The notes under the pieces are model-generated. The model did no database searches and was not told the DNA's origin. It was given only the letters and a program-made list of their open reading frames with translations. From Polymyxa betae (taxonomy: Eukaryota > Endomyxa > Phytomyxea > Plasmodiophorida > Plasmodiophoridae), in the NCBI GenBank assembly GCA_003693705.1, contig RBZT01000846.1:62001-126000 (forward strand): a stretch of 64,000 nucleotides of DNA, given 5' to 3'. Numbering within the stretch: the first letter of the stretch is position 1; the number at the start of each line of letters is the position of its first letter. A program made the position numbers and the translations under genes. Shown here one piece after another: positions 9,040-21,111 of this stretch.

Positions 9040-10246
9040 TCATATGCCTCGATGGCACCTACTATAAGAATAGCTGAACATTGCTGGTGTATATCTGCTT
9101 GCAGGCAGATCTGGCCTAAGATAGCCCATTGCTTTGTAAGCAGACGCGAGCAGTTCCGAACAGAAATATGATTCAGTATCAACATCATCGGGCCGGTGAC
9201 GACGAAGCACATGAACAGAGGGTTTCCAAGAGTATCTTTCGAATGTAATAAGTCGAAGATTACGAATTTGAGCAGCAAGCTGCTTACCCACGACCAGCTG
9301 TTCGGCGACAAAATGCTGCTAGCGCTCTCGACGAAGCTTGCGATACAGGCGACTCCAAATGACGGATGCAGATTTGCGAATACTGATCGTGCCACATCTC
9401 AGTAACAAACGCCTCAAAGCTTCTGCATCGATCGATATTATGCGATGATTTCTGAGAGTCGGCAATTAATCGTACACTACATGAACTCCAGTATTGCCAA
9501 GAGCTTCAAGAACAGCGATCTGGCCGGATTTCAGCTTTAGGATCATTCCGACATGATCGTAAGAACTCTGAGTCGCCTAGCAAACCGTTCAGCTTTGGCG
9601 CCAAGATGGTGCTCTTTGCTGACGTTACGAACGATGCCTCCTCGAACACCGGATGTGCGAAATAACAGGATATCACCAGACTGACACGACTGGGAAATAT
9701 CACCAGCTGCTATATTGATTGGTGGTCCTAAATCTGGATTCGAACGAATCCTCCAAGGGTTTGTATGGTCGCTGAGCCATATCAGGAAGGATATCATAAA
9801 GGCGCCAAGAAATTTCCCAACCTGTCATTGATCACAGCTAGTGCAGGCCCTGTTGGAAGATATTTACTGTTGATTATATCACGTACCCAAACTGCTGCTT
9901 CCTCGTAGCAATCCGCTCTGAGATAAAAAGTTCTGTCGCCGTATTTGATCTGAAAAAACGGAGACTCGGCTGCTTCAAAAGAATCATCGCCATCCATCTC
10001 GACCTGGCAGGCGTCCTCGATAGCTTGCAGATTCAAAACGCCTCGTGCTCGCGGCTCGTTCCGCTTATAATATTGAATACAATTTGGAAATAGGACGAAC
10101 AGCCTGGGTTGCCATAGGTAGCGATCAGCGACGAAGTGGATTGGGGACCTGGTCCTTTTGTGAAGCACCCCGATTCTCGTCCATGGTCGTGGTTGTTGGT
10201 CGGTAGCCTGGTCATCTGGCGCCTGGTTCGGACCCTGGTCGTTCAT
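9040..10246 (-). CDS. PH domain joined to a permuted papain-like (NlpC/P60-type) domain
   Basis: About five exons are connected by short introns; clear ones are 9236-9287 and 9423-9475. The N-terminal exon encodes a PH domain: WTRIGVLHKRTRSP, LFVLFPNCIQYYKR, FFQIKYGDRTFYLRAD and EEAAVWVRDIINSK. Downstream exons encode SGDILLFRTSG, SYDHVGMILKLKSG with IAVLEALGNTGVHVV, then WHDQYSQICIRHLE and ESYFCSELLASAYKAMGYL with YTPAMFS. The order (GDI.LF, DHVGM with His, FCSEL with Cys) is that of circularly permuted NlpC/P60 or YiiX-like cysteine hydrolases. It is probably a membrane-recruited hydrolase acting on a lipid or protein. The first ATG in frame is 10244-10246. Confidence 0.65.
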
Positions 10247-10539
10247 CAGACGCGTGTCATGGGATCTGACGATCGAATCCAATCGATCTGCGAATGAAAC
10301 GAGGGAGGCCGCCGTCCAAACTACACATTGAGGTCATCTAAAGTGCCCTCAGTGACAAGCTCATCAGTCCAATTAGGGTTTCCCATCAGTAAGACCAGTA
10401 ACGGCAGACGACGTGGATGGATTGTAGCGTTTACAGTTAGCAGAGAAGTCTGATGAAAAGGGAGAGGATGTTCTCATTGTTTTAATGACAAGGCTAGACC
10501 AGCTCTATCTCTGATCGCCTCCTGAATCGACGTCGGAAG

Positions 10540-10722
10540 CTGCTATCCTGGACTGCCGGCATCAATACCTGCTCTTGCCTTACTGGGCATTCCCTAAAAC
10601 GGCTGCGAGTCTTGCAGACATCGATTTACCACATTTATGGTGAGTTGGTTGACAAGAGATTACTTTCTTCGAATATGTTTTAGGCCGTTTTTTATTCGCA
10701 AACACATAACAAAATCGTGATT
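10540..10722 (+). other. Possible small two-exon coding segment
   Basis: A frame reading HQYLLLPYWAFPKTAASLAD can be joined through a 44-base GT-AG interval (gtgagt to ttttag) to WPFFIRKHITKS and a stop. No start codon was found upstream in frame, and a second frame over the same bases is also open. Treat this as a hint only. The remaining bases from 10250 to 10860 hold nothing else I can support, apart from a TTAGGGTTT box at 10373-10381. Confidence 0.2.
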
Positions 10723-10859
10723 TTTATGGATTCATTCTTGTATTATCACAGATTTAATGGGTTTTGACGTTATCAAATGCTTTGACTACGCCTCTTGTTG
10801 GTTTGAATGAGGATTAAACTCTGTAGCGTCGCCAACATTATCTCTTCACATGCTCATTC

Positions 10860-12007
10860 GTATCACTCGTTCAACCTATCGAATCTGTGACACATCGTAG
10901 ATTATCAAGGCATCATCTGTTTTGTTCCGAATTGTCAATGTGATTAACACAGGATAATTGTAGAAAGTTAGAGCAAGTGTAGGTCGCCTCTGATACAACG
11001 CTTTATATGTTTGTGAAACAACACAACGAGGAATGTGTAGTCTAAAGCTGTATTGCACAATGTCGCAAGACGGGTCTCAAAGCTAAGGTTCTTTCAAACA
11101 ACTTCTCCTTATCGAAGCAGCTAGACCAAGGGATCTTGGCATTGATTTTCACACCAGTATTGTTCTTGTTTGAAACATCATAGTACTGAGTTTAGGGATT
11201 TAGCTGCTACTCCATTAATCAAAGATAGCGAAGCAGAGTTGGGTCGAAGACCTCGGTAGCTGATGTCGCATAATGTTTCAATTGTTTCATTTTCATTTTT
11301 AGGCCTGTTGAACGATTAATAGAACCTGTCGTTAGTCAAATGCCAAGAGATCAGATTTCTTCCAGACAACGCATTTTTGTGGCGAATGACACGAATTCAA
11401 CTTCCAATGCACTCAGTATCTGGTTGAGATTCAAACATCAAAATAATTGGTGACTGTAGGATAGGAGTGGTCGGGTGAAGGAGCCAAGCCAATCGCTAGT
11501 ATTTGAAGATTAGGTAACTATCTATAGTCACAGAATTCGGAATTGGTCAAACAGGACCAGGCATTCCAATTCTCAAAATAGATTTCATCTCAAGATAATC
11601 CAGTTTGTGCGACCATTGGCTGAACACGTTCAAGGAGCAGGATGATATACAAATTTGATGTCAAGTTCTGAGCCAAGGTCATAGAATGCGTTCTTGGTGT
11701 TCTCCAATCGCTGCTATTTAGTTCGAAAGACGGTCTTTTCTTCTGGAGCAGCCCAGATACGGGTCATTTCGGCAACGCTCCCATACACCATCGGCCGTAC
11801 GCCGAAATCGCGGACTCTCGAGATTCTTCTTTTCTCGACTGCGGCTGTCGACAAACAGTTGCGAAGCCGGGCATGTTCCTCAGATTCTGCGGACGCAGAA
11901 ACCGGCTCGGATTCCGGGGCGCAGTCCGTAACGGCCCACGCGACGCGGCGGCGCTTGCCTTCGTTGCTCACCGTTAGGGCATCGTCGCATATATACGGAA
12001 TGGCCAA
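10860..12007 (-). CDS. Probable multi-exon gene, product not recognised
   Basis: The minus strand has an ATG exon (11714-12007) starting MAIPYICDDALTVSNEGKRR. Short open blocks separated by possible introns follow, and a final exon has IVQYSFRLHIPRCVVSQTY and LTIRNKTDDALIIYDV before a stop at about 10876. The last exon has beta-strand character reminiscent of C-terminal domains in trafficking proteins, but this is not enough to name a family. Middle exons are ambiguous in frame, so the model is incomplete. It lies head to head with the SET-domain gene, about 325 bases apart. Confidence 0.35.
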
Positions 12008-12331
12008 GAACGATGTCCAGATGGATCAACAACCGTGTTCAAATCGCAATATTACAATCGCTGTACAGCAACGTCACAGAAAACGACAACGATTGAATTT
12101 CTGTGTGACGATGAGTCAGCTGCAGCGAAGAAGTACTGTTTCGGCGGCACCCCGATCGTAGGTCTGTGTGCCGTGCACGGCGGGCGATAACAAGGGGGTT
12201 GTCGCCGGCCGTCAAGCATAGAGCGGGCGTCCATCGATGCCCATATCGGCTTGATTCGCCGGGTCTGATTTGTGCGAAGTCGGAGTCCGAGGTCCCAACC
12301 ACCCGCTCCTTACCCGCTCCGTCGCCCTCCT

Positions 12332-15300
12332 ATGAGCGAGGTCGAAGACGACGCCGACCTGGACGTGCCGCTAACGGCGCCGGCCCATGTCGAACTGCTG
12401 CAGCTATCCCAAAACGCTTTGGCCGAATGCCTCGAGGCCGGCCGTGACGACAGCGACGATATCGTTGCCGTCCTACCGTCCCAGCGGACCCTGGACCTTG
12501 GCAAGTTTATTAGGCAATCGTTTGCCGCTCTGCATGACGATGTCGAGGCTGAATCCACGCCGATATCGGTTTTCTTCCAGTTCATGGCTGCTGTGACGTC
12601 GTTGTTCGACGCCGACCAATACCCTGGCCTGACCCATGTCGCCAGTATTTTGCACTCGGATTCCGATCTAAATGTCGACCTGGTCGAAGTCGTCATCGTC
12701 TATGTTAGAGGCCTGGATATGTCGACACAGAGGAATCATACGATTGATGCCTTGACGAATATCTCAAACTTGTTCACGATACTCATGAATTATATCCGGT
12801 CGGGCGTCTAGGGTTTCGGGTTCTTGGGGGTTTGCTGATTTCAACGATTAGCTATGAGTTGACGATGGATCCGACCCAGCGCCTATTATGCTCCAAGTTG
12901 GCCGCCAGCGACAATTTGATCGCATTCGTTAATGAGACCGTCCACTTAATTCGTGTTCGTGTCAATAACGTAATCACGGTCGAGATGCGCGACAGTTTTC
13001 GAGCTCGGCTCGTTCAGTTCTGGATCGCTCTGATCGATAACAAAGTGGGCATTGATCCCGGATTTCATCTCTAAATTGTAACTTTCCTGCCTTAGGTTCT
13101 ACCGCAATCTACCATTGATAACGTCGCCTTGTCGTTCATCCGTCACGAAGACGTTTGTATGGTAGTCGGCCATCTACTCAGTCAAGTCGAGCAGGATCAA
13201 GAGCCTGCCCTTCTCCTGTTCCGATCGTACTGGCCGAATTTTCGGGAAACTCATACACTAATTCTGATTCCGTGCTCTTTGTTTAGATTGGTGACGTCCG
13301 AATTCGTCGCGTTTTTGCGGAAAGACTCATGGCGAGGCTTACGCGAGAAGTTCCTTAGTCTGGCCTTTGTCAAGATGCAGAACCTGATCGCACGCGACGT
13401 CCTTGATGCGTATATTGTTCTTATCCTCGTCAAGGCAAGCTCACTGATTAATTGGCCACAGGACTGTGAAGGCGGCGTTGGATGTGATGACAATTTTGAA
13501 TGAAATTCTGGGCGATGCGGCTTTTCTGTCGCTGCTGATGTCGTCCCGGGTCCATCTCGATATGCTCATGGCCTTCTTCAAGGCTCTGGTCCAGGGAAGT
13601 TCGGCTTTGTTCGCCCCGGTCCACATCCTGGACTCCGACGATGATGACGATGAAGAGCCAGTTACATTACAAATTCATCAACAGCTGTTGAACCGTTTCG
13701 CCATCGCCCTGCACGCTTTCTATTGCCGTCTGACTCAATCCGATAAGGACGCGTTCGTACTTGCATTGCTCGAAGCGCACGATACGGAAACAGCTCGTTC
13801 TCAACTGCTCTCTCATCTGAACGAGTTCGCCGCATTACCGATGCTGACAGGCCGGCAGGCGACGTCGCCCAGCAACAGGCGCGCGTTCTCGAGTTTCGTT
13901 GCGCGTGTTCGATCACTCAGCAGTAAGACACCGCCGCCCGATCACGACGACGACGACACCAAGACCGAGTCGGCTCCGAGCGCGGATACGAACGCCCCAA
14001 AACTCTCCAGACTACGATCATCGGCGCAGAAACGCAAGTTGTCCGACTTGGATCATTACCTGATGCAGACCTCCTTCCGGCTCACTGGCCGCAACGTTGA
14101 CCGAATCCCGGACGCGGCGCCGGTCACCGTACCCGCCCAACTGCCGACTGTGGCGGAGCGATTTCTGGCCGGGCTGCCGACTGTTACTGTTTCGAGACGG
14201 GGCGCATCCGGGCCGTGGACGCTGACCACAATCCGAGCCGTGAGGCAACACGATTTTCTGATCGAATATACGGGCCGTCGTATGAGCCAGCACGATCTGG
14301 CCGGGGCCGATGCCGAGACGCGTTCGCGCATCGAAGCGTTCGGGCCGAATTCGATAGTGAGACTGAACGGCGATCAGCTGTTGGATGCGTCGCAGACCGG
14401 GAGCGTAGCAAGGTCCGGATATGATGCTCTCTGTGAGACTGAGCTTGATTCTAACCTCTATGCTCTCTCTAGGTGTATAACCCATAGCTGTCAGCCATCG
14501 GCTGAGATTCAGCGATGGATCGTGGCTGGACATCCACGCCTATTCGTGTTTTCTATCAAGGAAATGGCATCCGGCGATCCAGTGACCGTTGACTACAGCG
14601 TATTGAATTTAAAGATTACCGATGATCGGTTCTGATTTGCATTTGCTGATAGGCTGCTGGCATCATAACGCGTCCATTCACATGCAATTGCGGAGCGCCG
14701 TCTTGCTCCAATCAACAGATTGAGGTCGACGATCTGCCCTGGGATGGCGTGACACCGTCCGGGTCGGCGTCCGTGGACTCGTCCGATTTCGACAACGCCC
14801 TACACGCTTTGGCCACGGCCGCCCAAGCCGAACAGGAACCTGCGCCGTCGGCAACAGCACTGAAGCGCCGAAACGATGCTGTCGACGGGCAGGCAGGGCC
14901 GCCCGCCAAACGTCTCTCGACAGATGCCGCCCCAGGGCCTGTATATCGCGGTACGGCTGCGGGCCTGGTTCGTCAAGCGCAGCAGCTGGCGTCAGGAGCT
15001 ACCCGCTACGGCCCCGGACCGACTCCCGGCTTCACGTATGCACCGCCGCGCGGCGCCCTCACCTCCCGATCCGGTCCAGATTCGTTACTGTCGTTCAACA
15101 GAGCGCGCGGGTTTGCGTCTAGGGCCAGCTCGCATGTGGCGATTGCGCGTGGCATTCAGATGCACAGAAAGGCGATCGGTGGACAGACCCCGTCACCTGC
15201 ACAGAGAAAGGTCCCGGTCGATGTCGTTGACGGCGCCAATGCCCCTTCACATAAACCGCCAGAACAATGGGATTCCGATCAACAGCAGCAGCAGCAACAA

Positions 15301-16803
15301 CAACAATATCAGCTGCAAGTACAGCAGCAACAACAACAGCAGCAGCAGCAGCAGCAGCAACAACAACAACAACAGCTGTATCAACAGTATGCTGCGATGC
15401 AACGGGGTCATGTTCCAGGGCAGCAGCCGCTGATGCAGATGGCACCGCAACAACATGTATGGTTGTACTGGGAAACTTGAATCAGGTTGCCTCAATTTTG
15501 CTATATAGATGGTCCCAGCTCTGTATGCACAGGCTATGTCTAAGCATCATCAAGCTCAACAGCAACATATGCGACATGTCATGCAGATGTATTCGAGACT
15601 GCAACAGATGGGGACAGGACGTGGGACTGCCGCTTCAGCCCATCCCGTCCCAAACCGATTACCGCAACAGCCGCATCAATCGCCACAACAGCCAGCAGCC
15701 ACTCTCATGCAGCAACATCCCCTGAATTCATCGCCAATGCCGTCTGCCGGCACTCCTCAACAGGCTGCTTTACAACAGCAACAGGTCGCAGCATTACAAC
15801 AACACGTACTTCAACAACAACAACAGCAGCAACAACAGCAACAACATCAACTGCAACAGCAGCAACAACAACAACTGCAACAGCAGCAGCAACAACAACA
15901 AATGCAACAGCAGCAGGTAAGAGAATGCTAGATTGTTGAAGGCCCTGTCTAAAACTATCTAGGCTGCAAGGGCTAGCACTACTCCAAACAAGTCGAATCT
16001 ACAACAGAGTGCAACCGGCGACTATATCCAAATGAACCCACAACAGACCATGATGCAGCAACAGCCACCACAGATGACGATGGGCCAGCATGCGCCGACA
16101 TCGTCCATGGTGCCGCAACAGCAGCCGAATGCCTCGCCTGCGATGGGCCAGCACCAGTTACTATTACAACAGATTCCGGGTCCGCCACGTCAACAGGCCC
16201 CACTCCATATGGGTTCAGCTACGAAGATGTCACAGATGCGTCCTATGCCGATACAGCAGATGAGGCCGATCATGGCCCCAATGCAACGTCAGGCTCCAGC
16301 GGCATCCTGGCCCATGCAATCATCCCGACCTCCCATCTATGTCCAGGCGCCGTCGCAGCCGTATGCTGATAACGATATGGTTCAGGTCCAGCCCGAAATG
16401 ATGTTGCAGGTATGGGTTTAGAATTTCTAGGGTTTTAAGTAAGTGAAATGTGGTGTAGAGGAATCCAATGCCAGGCCCACAACTGGTCGCACATAGGGCA
16501 CTACCACAGATACCACAACAGAGGGCGCCTACCTCATATGATTACCCACCTATGATGGTTGGTTCTGATGGACGTCTCATGTATCATGCCGGCATGCCAT
16601 GTACCAATACACAATGGACACCACAACAGCAACTCTTACGTCAACAGCAGATGCAATGGCACATGTATCAGCAAATGCAGCGTCAACAGCAGCAAATGAG
16701 ACCGCCACCAACACAATCGAATCCTGCAGATGCGCCATCGTCTATTGCGGATAATACCGAGACATCCAACCAGGCACCCGATCCACAATCATCACTCCAA
16801 TGA
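12332..16803 (+). CDS. SET-domain protein with large N-terminal helical region and polyQ/Met-rich tail
   Basis: Ten exons are joined by nine GT-AG introns of 43-60 bases (12799-12851, 13045-13095, 13227-13286, 13429-13471, 14413-14472, 14600-14652, 15457-15508, 15917-15962, 16410-16458), giving about 1,334 residues. The N-terminal 400 residues are helical and acidic. The SET core reads FLIEYTGRRMS, VRLNGDQLLDASQTGSVAR, CITHSCQPSAE, QRWIVAGHPRL and GDPVTVDYS, with a spliced post-SET CNCGAPSC. It resembles the SET2/NSD/ASH1 class of histone lysine methyltransferases, but with THSC for the usual NHSC and no visible AWS domain. After it come a Pro/Ser-rich linker and long glutamine runs (15284-15376, 15770-15916), then Met/Gln/Pro-rich sequence like a transcriptional coactivator. 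Splices in the SET region are well supported by motif continuity. Confidence 0.78.
15284..15376 (+). repeat. CAG/CAA repeat encoding polyglutamine
   Basis: Mixed cag and caa codons encode two glutamine runs broken by YQLQV. The codon mix suggests selection on the protein rather than pure DNA slippage. Confidence 0.9.
15770..15916 (+). repeat. Second CAG/CAA polyglutamine tract
   Basis: A long glutamine run is interrupted by His, Leu and Met, and the exon ends right at the intron donor at 15917. It belongs to the SET-domain gene. Confidence 0.9.
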
Positions 16804-16925
16804 TCATGTCTGAATATGCAGCCCCAGGGCCATATCATCGTCGTACTGTATATTGTCCAGAGCTCCGAATATATTATCATAGCGTATTTTTCTTAATTAA
16901 ATTAGCTTGCTAATCAATGAATCAA

Positions 16926-19145
16926 TCAATCACCACGAGGTCTCCGCCTCTCATTTGTGATCTGCAGCTTGGCAGTATCGGCTACCTCCTTCCCTTGATA
17001 CATCGATGTGCGCACCCAATCGTTGGCTCCACATCGCCGACAGGATCTTCCTGGGTCGTGCCGGCCCAGCGCCCTACGTTAGCGCGCAATCAGTACAATG
17101 GGTGACTGGGGCGTGCGGTTAACGAACACGTCACGATTGGAGCAGATCTTGCATTTGTGCCAGGTTTTGGCAACTGTCACTAAAGTGGTAATGTGACCCA
17201 TCTCCCGACACGATTGCGGCTGCCGCTCCAGTGTGTATTTACAGTCATGACAGACATGGGCCTGTACGTTCTGGCTCCGAATTGACTGCATCTTCTCGGC
17301 CATCTGTTCCCGTGTCTGCAGCATATCAAATCGTGTCTCATTCCCCTCCCGATCGGCCTAAATCACGGACTTCGTCAACAAACCGAATCGCTGAACGCCA
17401 CGTTGAACCGACCTGCTCGACCAGATGCGAGTTGATCGATTTCCGTCCCGAAACTTGTGCACGCAGAGCAGCCGTGATCGCATTCGGAGGTCGCGGTGGC
17501 GGTGCTGCCTTCACCGGGGTTGCAGTCGCTGTCCGTCCAGCATTAACAGCTGATGAGATATCCATCAGTTTCTTAGCTAACGATCATGTTGATATTAATG
17601 ATATTTGTAACGTCTGTGCTGTCATACGTTGATTGGCAGAATTCGGATCCGGTGCTGATAGACTTTTTCCAGCTAATCGATGCACGGCTGCATTTGCACA
17701 TTGAACAATAACCAAAGCGATAGGCGATCCAGTACGACCTCGTAGAACGCTGGGATCCGGGGCATCCTCATCCAGGTCGATAAGGGCAGTCGCGGATAGA
17801 GCCGGATTGGATTTGGACAGGACCGGGACCAGCACGGGGGTCTGTTTCACATAGACGGGTCGCCCTCCGACATACCCGACCTTGGGGGTCCGGTACGACG
17901 CGCTACGACCTGCTCGAAACTAGTTGTGAGAGACAAGTAGGTATTGGAGTGTGTTCGTACTGAGACATGCGATAGCAGCATGTTTAGCTTTAGATTCTTG
18001 TACAGGATCAGGAGTTGTTAGACGTGGTCTCTTTGTATTGGATTTCATGATAGCAGCTAATGCAGATGATGTCGCTGATCTCGACCGAGTATTACCAGCA
18101 GATGATGTCTCACTCGTTATCTGATTCCTTGCAGATCCATGTTGTAGATCCATACGTCCTGATGACATAGACTTATCTATGACATTATATCAACTATATC
18201 ATATCACATATACGGGCGGCGGTCGTACAGGCCGCCTGCACATGGTAACCGCAATATCCGCCTTTGCGTTCATCAACAGCGATCGTACAACGTTTGCCAT
18301 CCTTCTTACGGCCCCTGAATTGGGTCAGATCCGTGATCAAGATCCCGTGCTGGCCCATGTGGCGGCTTACTTGCAGATGGCGAAATCAGCGCAGGGACCG
18401 ATTTGAAGGATTTGATCGGGATCATCAATTGAGATGGTAACGAGTTGCTGAGTCCCGCTTGTGTTACTGTCATTAGTGCCACGATACGGTAACCGTTTCC
18501 CGTTACCGATACACAGGACATGGCCGATCTCAGCCCCGGTTTTCAACCTATTCCAGGTAAGTCTGGCCCCAAACTGGGGTCATGGGGTCACCTACGTCTC
18601 GAAGGCGTTATCGAAAGCCAATAAACGAAATGTGTGATCATTGAGGTCTGATCTCCCACTGAGTATCATGATGACAGTGTTACACATCTTACTCTTACCA
18701 GTGAGCAGTAACGATAGGAACATCTTGGCAGCTTTAGCCTAAAACCTGTATATGAGGATATCGATATCAATATCAAATATGAACCCAAACCGTAGTTTTA
18801 AGTTCGAGTGCCGCGACGACCCCGAATACAGCCCAATTAGTAGATGAGGTGGTATCTCGCATTGATGTTAGATTAGGGATCTTAACAATCTTCACATTTC
18901 TAATAGACGTGTTATGAGATGAGATCAGATAGATGGTATGATATAGAGAACCTGAGAGACATTTGTACTGAATCACTGGATGATAGACGATGTTTGACAC
19001 GATATCCTGAATATGGACATACACATGATGTAGATGATGTGATTGCAGATGGAATAGGTCTGGGATCAGGGGCGGTATTACCTCCATCATTGTCTTGTTC
19101 ATCTATGAGACCCACTAATAGATCCAGATCATCATCAGACAGCAT
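16926..19145 (-). CDS. MCM10: DNA replication factor MCM10
   Basis: Essential replication-fork protein that links the CMG helicase to DNA polymerase alpha. The first exon starts MLSDDDLDLLVGLIDEQDND at 19145. Later exons include SSTNWAVFGVVAALE (OB-fold strand) and DFAICK|GRKKDGKRCTIAV with GGYCGYHVQA, the MCM10 CCCH-type zinc finger. A basic linker (KSNTKRPRLT) follows. The C-terminal zinc region has AHVCHDCKYTLERQP, WHKCKICSNRDVFVNRTPQ and, after a 60-base intron (gtcacc to aggaag), SCRRCGANDWVRTSMYQGKE. The stop is at 16926-16928. Several introns of 50-60 bases are present; the OB-fold part around 18520-18900 is the least certain. Confidence 0.87.
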
Positions 19146-19672
19146 CTGGAACAGACCTGACCCCGGGACCCCAACTTGGGGTTCAATTAATTGCGATATA
19201 GAGCTCGGGGGGGGGGGGACCCATCACCCCATCACCCCATCATCTTCATTACTATACAATACAATACTATATGAATTTAATAGGCGCTATACAAGATATT
19301 CATAACAGAGACCTATCAATAATCCGATTTCCTCAAAACTGTAGTAACAATCGTGGGTCGTCGAAGGCGAAACGCCGTCGCGCGTCCCCGATTGTCTTGC
19401 GAGGTCCAGTACTACGGGGAGTCACGGGCCTTCTCTCCCGCTCTCATAAGAACCCAGGCGTCCATCGCCTGTGTATAGATCCACCCGCTCCGACCTCCCT
19501 CGTCAGTACAACCCGCGCTGGGCATACTGGCCCCGGTTCGGTGGAGACCCCCGAGAGACAAAGGACCCAGTGCTGCCCGCATTCGGACTCGGGATCTGGA
19601 TTAGGTGGGGACGACTGATCCGTACTCGCCTCCCTGGTCCGGGCTTGCTGGGCGCTGTCAAGGACGTGATCA
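19146..19672. promoter_or_regulatory. Divergent promoter region between MCM10 and an ORT1-like carrier
   Basis: MCM10 and the carrier start head to head, 527 bases apart. The region holds a run of 12 G at 19207-19218, then three CACCCCAT-like units, and a GC-rich stretch (19340-19670) that is open in two frames. No start, family motif or splice pattern supports a gene inside it, so I read it as regulatory or 5' UTR sequence. Confidence 0.4.
19207..19245 (+). repeat. Poly-G tract plus CACCCCAT repeats
   Basis: Twelve consecutive G are followed by three tandem copies of catcacccc-type units. Such a tract could form a G-rich structure or mark an assembly slip. Confidence 0.8.
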
Positions 19673-21033
19673 ATGACGGAGAATGGGATCGCCCCGCTAC
19701 CCCTTTATTTTAATGATTCATCACGACATTTTGTAGCTGGTTCGGTGTGTTCATGTTCAATATCTGTATGATGTTATTAATAATCACTCATATATAGGCA
19801 TCTGGCATGATTGCCAAATATATCGAATATCCCGCCGATACCATCAAGGTGAGATATTGGGGGTGCAGGGACCAGCATTCCCCCGGTATGTGTGTTGATA
19901 TCATGTTATAGGTTCGATTACAGACAGAACCTGGTAAATTCCCAAGTGCTATTCCATGTATAATGGATACATATAGACGTGGTGGTATTATATCATTCTA
20001 TAAAGGAATATCTGCACCACTTATTGGAGCTGTATTCGAGAATGCTATTGGATGTATGAGACATATTATATACAGACATACTAGATACTGAGCATGTTAT
20101 TATATAGTTGGTGCATATTCATATACAAGTACAATATTAGGTGAATCAGATCCCAGGTTGGTCATATCACTAAGTCCTTATTATGTCTAATTCGTATGAT
20201 TTATATAGGACAGCACCAATATCAATAGTAGGTCTAGCTGGTGCTAGCTGTGGTGCTGTTATCAGTTTCTTTCAGACACCATTAGAGGTCAGTGGGGGTG
20301 TTCGCCATCGCTAGGGTTCCAGGGTTTAAGGTTTCCCTTTCAGCTAATCAAATGCCGAATGCAATCGGGCCTAACTCAGGTCCGATATCATGGTACATTC
20401 GATTGTCTAATGCGGACTATACACGAAGATGGACTACGTAGTGTATTCCGCGGTCTCAGCTCCACATTGATACGCGAGGTACTGGCCCACCCCCGCCCGC
20501 ATCTGCCTGTTGCATTGTCTGATCATAGTACAATAGATTCCGGGATCAGCGACGTATTTCATCATGTATGAGGTCGGAGTCCGAGCTATGTGCCGTGATC
20601 ATCCGGATCAACGTGGCTCCATTCCGATCATGTTGGCGGGTCTGTTACAGGGGGTCGTACTGAACCGCTCCGGATGATTGAATGGTGCGGTGTAGGATCG
20701 TTAGGTGGTGCTGGATATTGGCTGGCGGGATATCCAGCTGATGTTATTAAGAGTAGGCAACAGACGGGACATCCAGGTCTGTGTCTATGCTAGGGTTTAG
20801 GGTTCTATCATTACACCTGACTCTATGTATGTCAGGATCGTTTATGCGTATTGCCAATGTTATATATCGTCATGAAGGATTAGCTGCGTTTTTCAAAGGT
20901 CTCTCATTAACATTATTTAGAGCAGGTAACATTACATTATTGTGTCGGGGTCCGTGACGCACTTCCTTATATAGCACCCGCGAATGCCGCCGTCTTCCTC
21001 GTCTACGAATACGCTCTCAAATACCTGCCTTGA
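19673..21033 (+). CDS. ORT1: Mitochondrial carrier, ornithine/basic amino-acid type (ORT1-like)
   Basis: SLC25 carrier of the inner mitochondrial membrane, split into about nine short exons. The start ATG 19673 leads to MTENGIAPLPLYFNDSSRHF. The three repeat signatures are present: EYPADTIKVRLQTEPGKFPS, TPLE|LIKCRMQSG and GYPADVIKSRQQTG. It also has FYKGISAPLIGAVFENAIG, FRGLSSTLIRE and FRA|APANAAVFLVYEY. Matrix-gate residues Px[DE]xx[KR] are intact in all three. ISAPLIGAVFENA matches the yeast ornithine carrier ORT1/ARG11 more than the carnitine branch, so ornithine or arginine transport is inferred. Intron 20775-20830 and others contain a TAGGGTTT box. A second carrier lies directly downstream. 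Confidence 0.82.
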
Positions 21034-21089
21034 TCGCACTTCCATCTGACCGTGTGGTGCTGGCCCGCGCCATTACACGCACAATTCCC

Positions 21090-21111
21090 GAGAGAGAGAG
21101 AGAGAGGAGAG
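21090..21111 (+). repeat. (GA)n microsatellite
   Basis: An alternating ga run of about 20 bases lies between the two carrier genes. Confidence 0.85.

Noticed and set aside
9720-9760. GATTCGAAC-like block resembling a tRNA T-arm
   Set aside because: No matching acceptor, D-arm or anticodon stem was found; it is coding sequence of the PH/papain-like gene.
14876-15433. Long alternate-frame ORF over the polyQ region
   Set aside because: It consists of Ser/Asn runs from reading CAG/CAA repeats in another frame, while the SET-gene frame is continuous through splices on both sides.
15284-15916. PolyQ tract considered as a possible triplet-expansion DNA repeat
   Set aside because: The CAG/CAA mixture and interruptions argue for protein-level selection rather than an unstable pure repeat.
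19271-19713. Two overlapping GC-rich ORFs upstream of the ORT1-like gene
   Set aside because: They overlap each other and the carrier start, and show no domain or splice support; likely 5' region.
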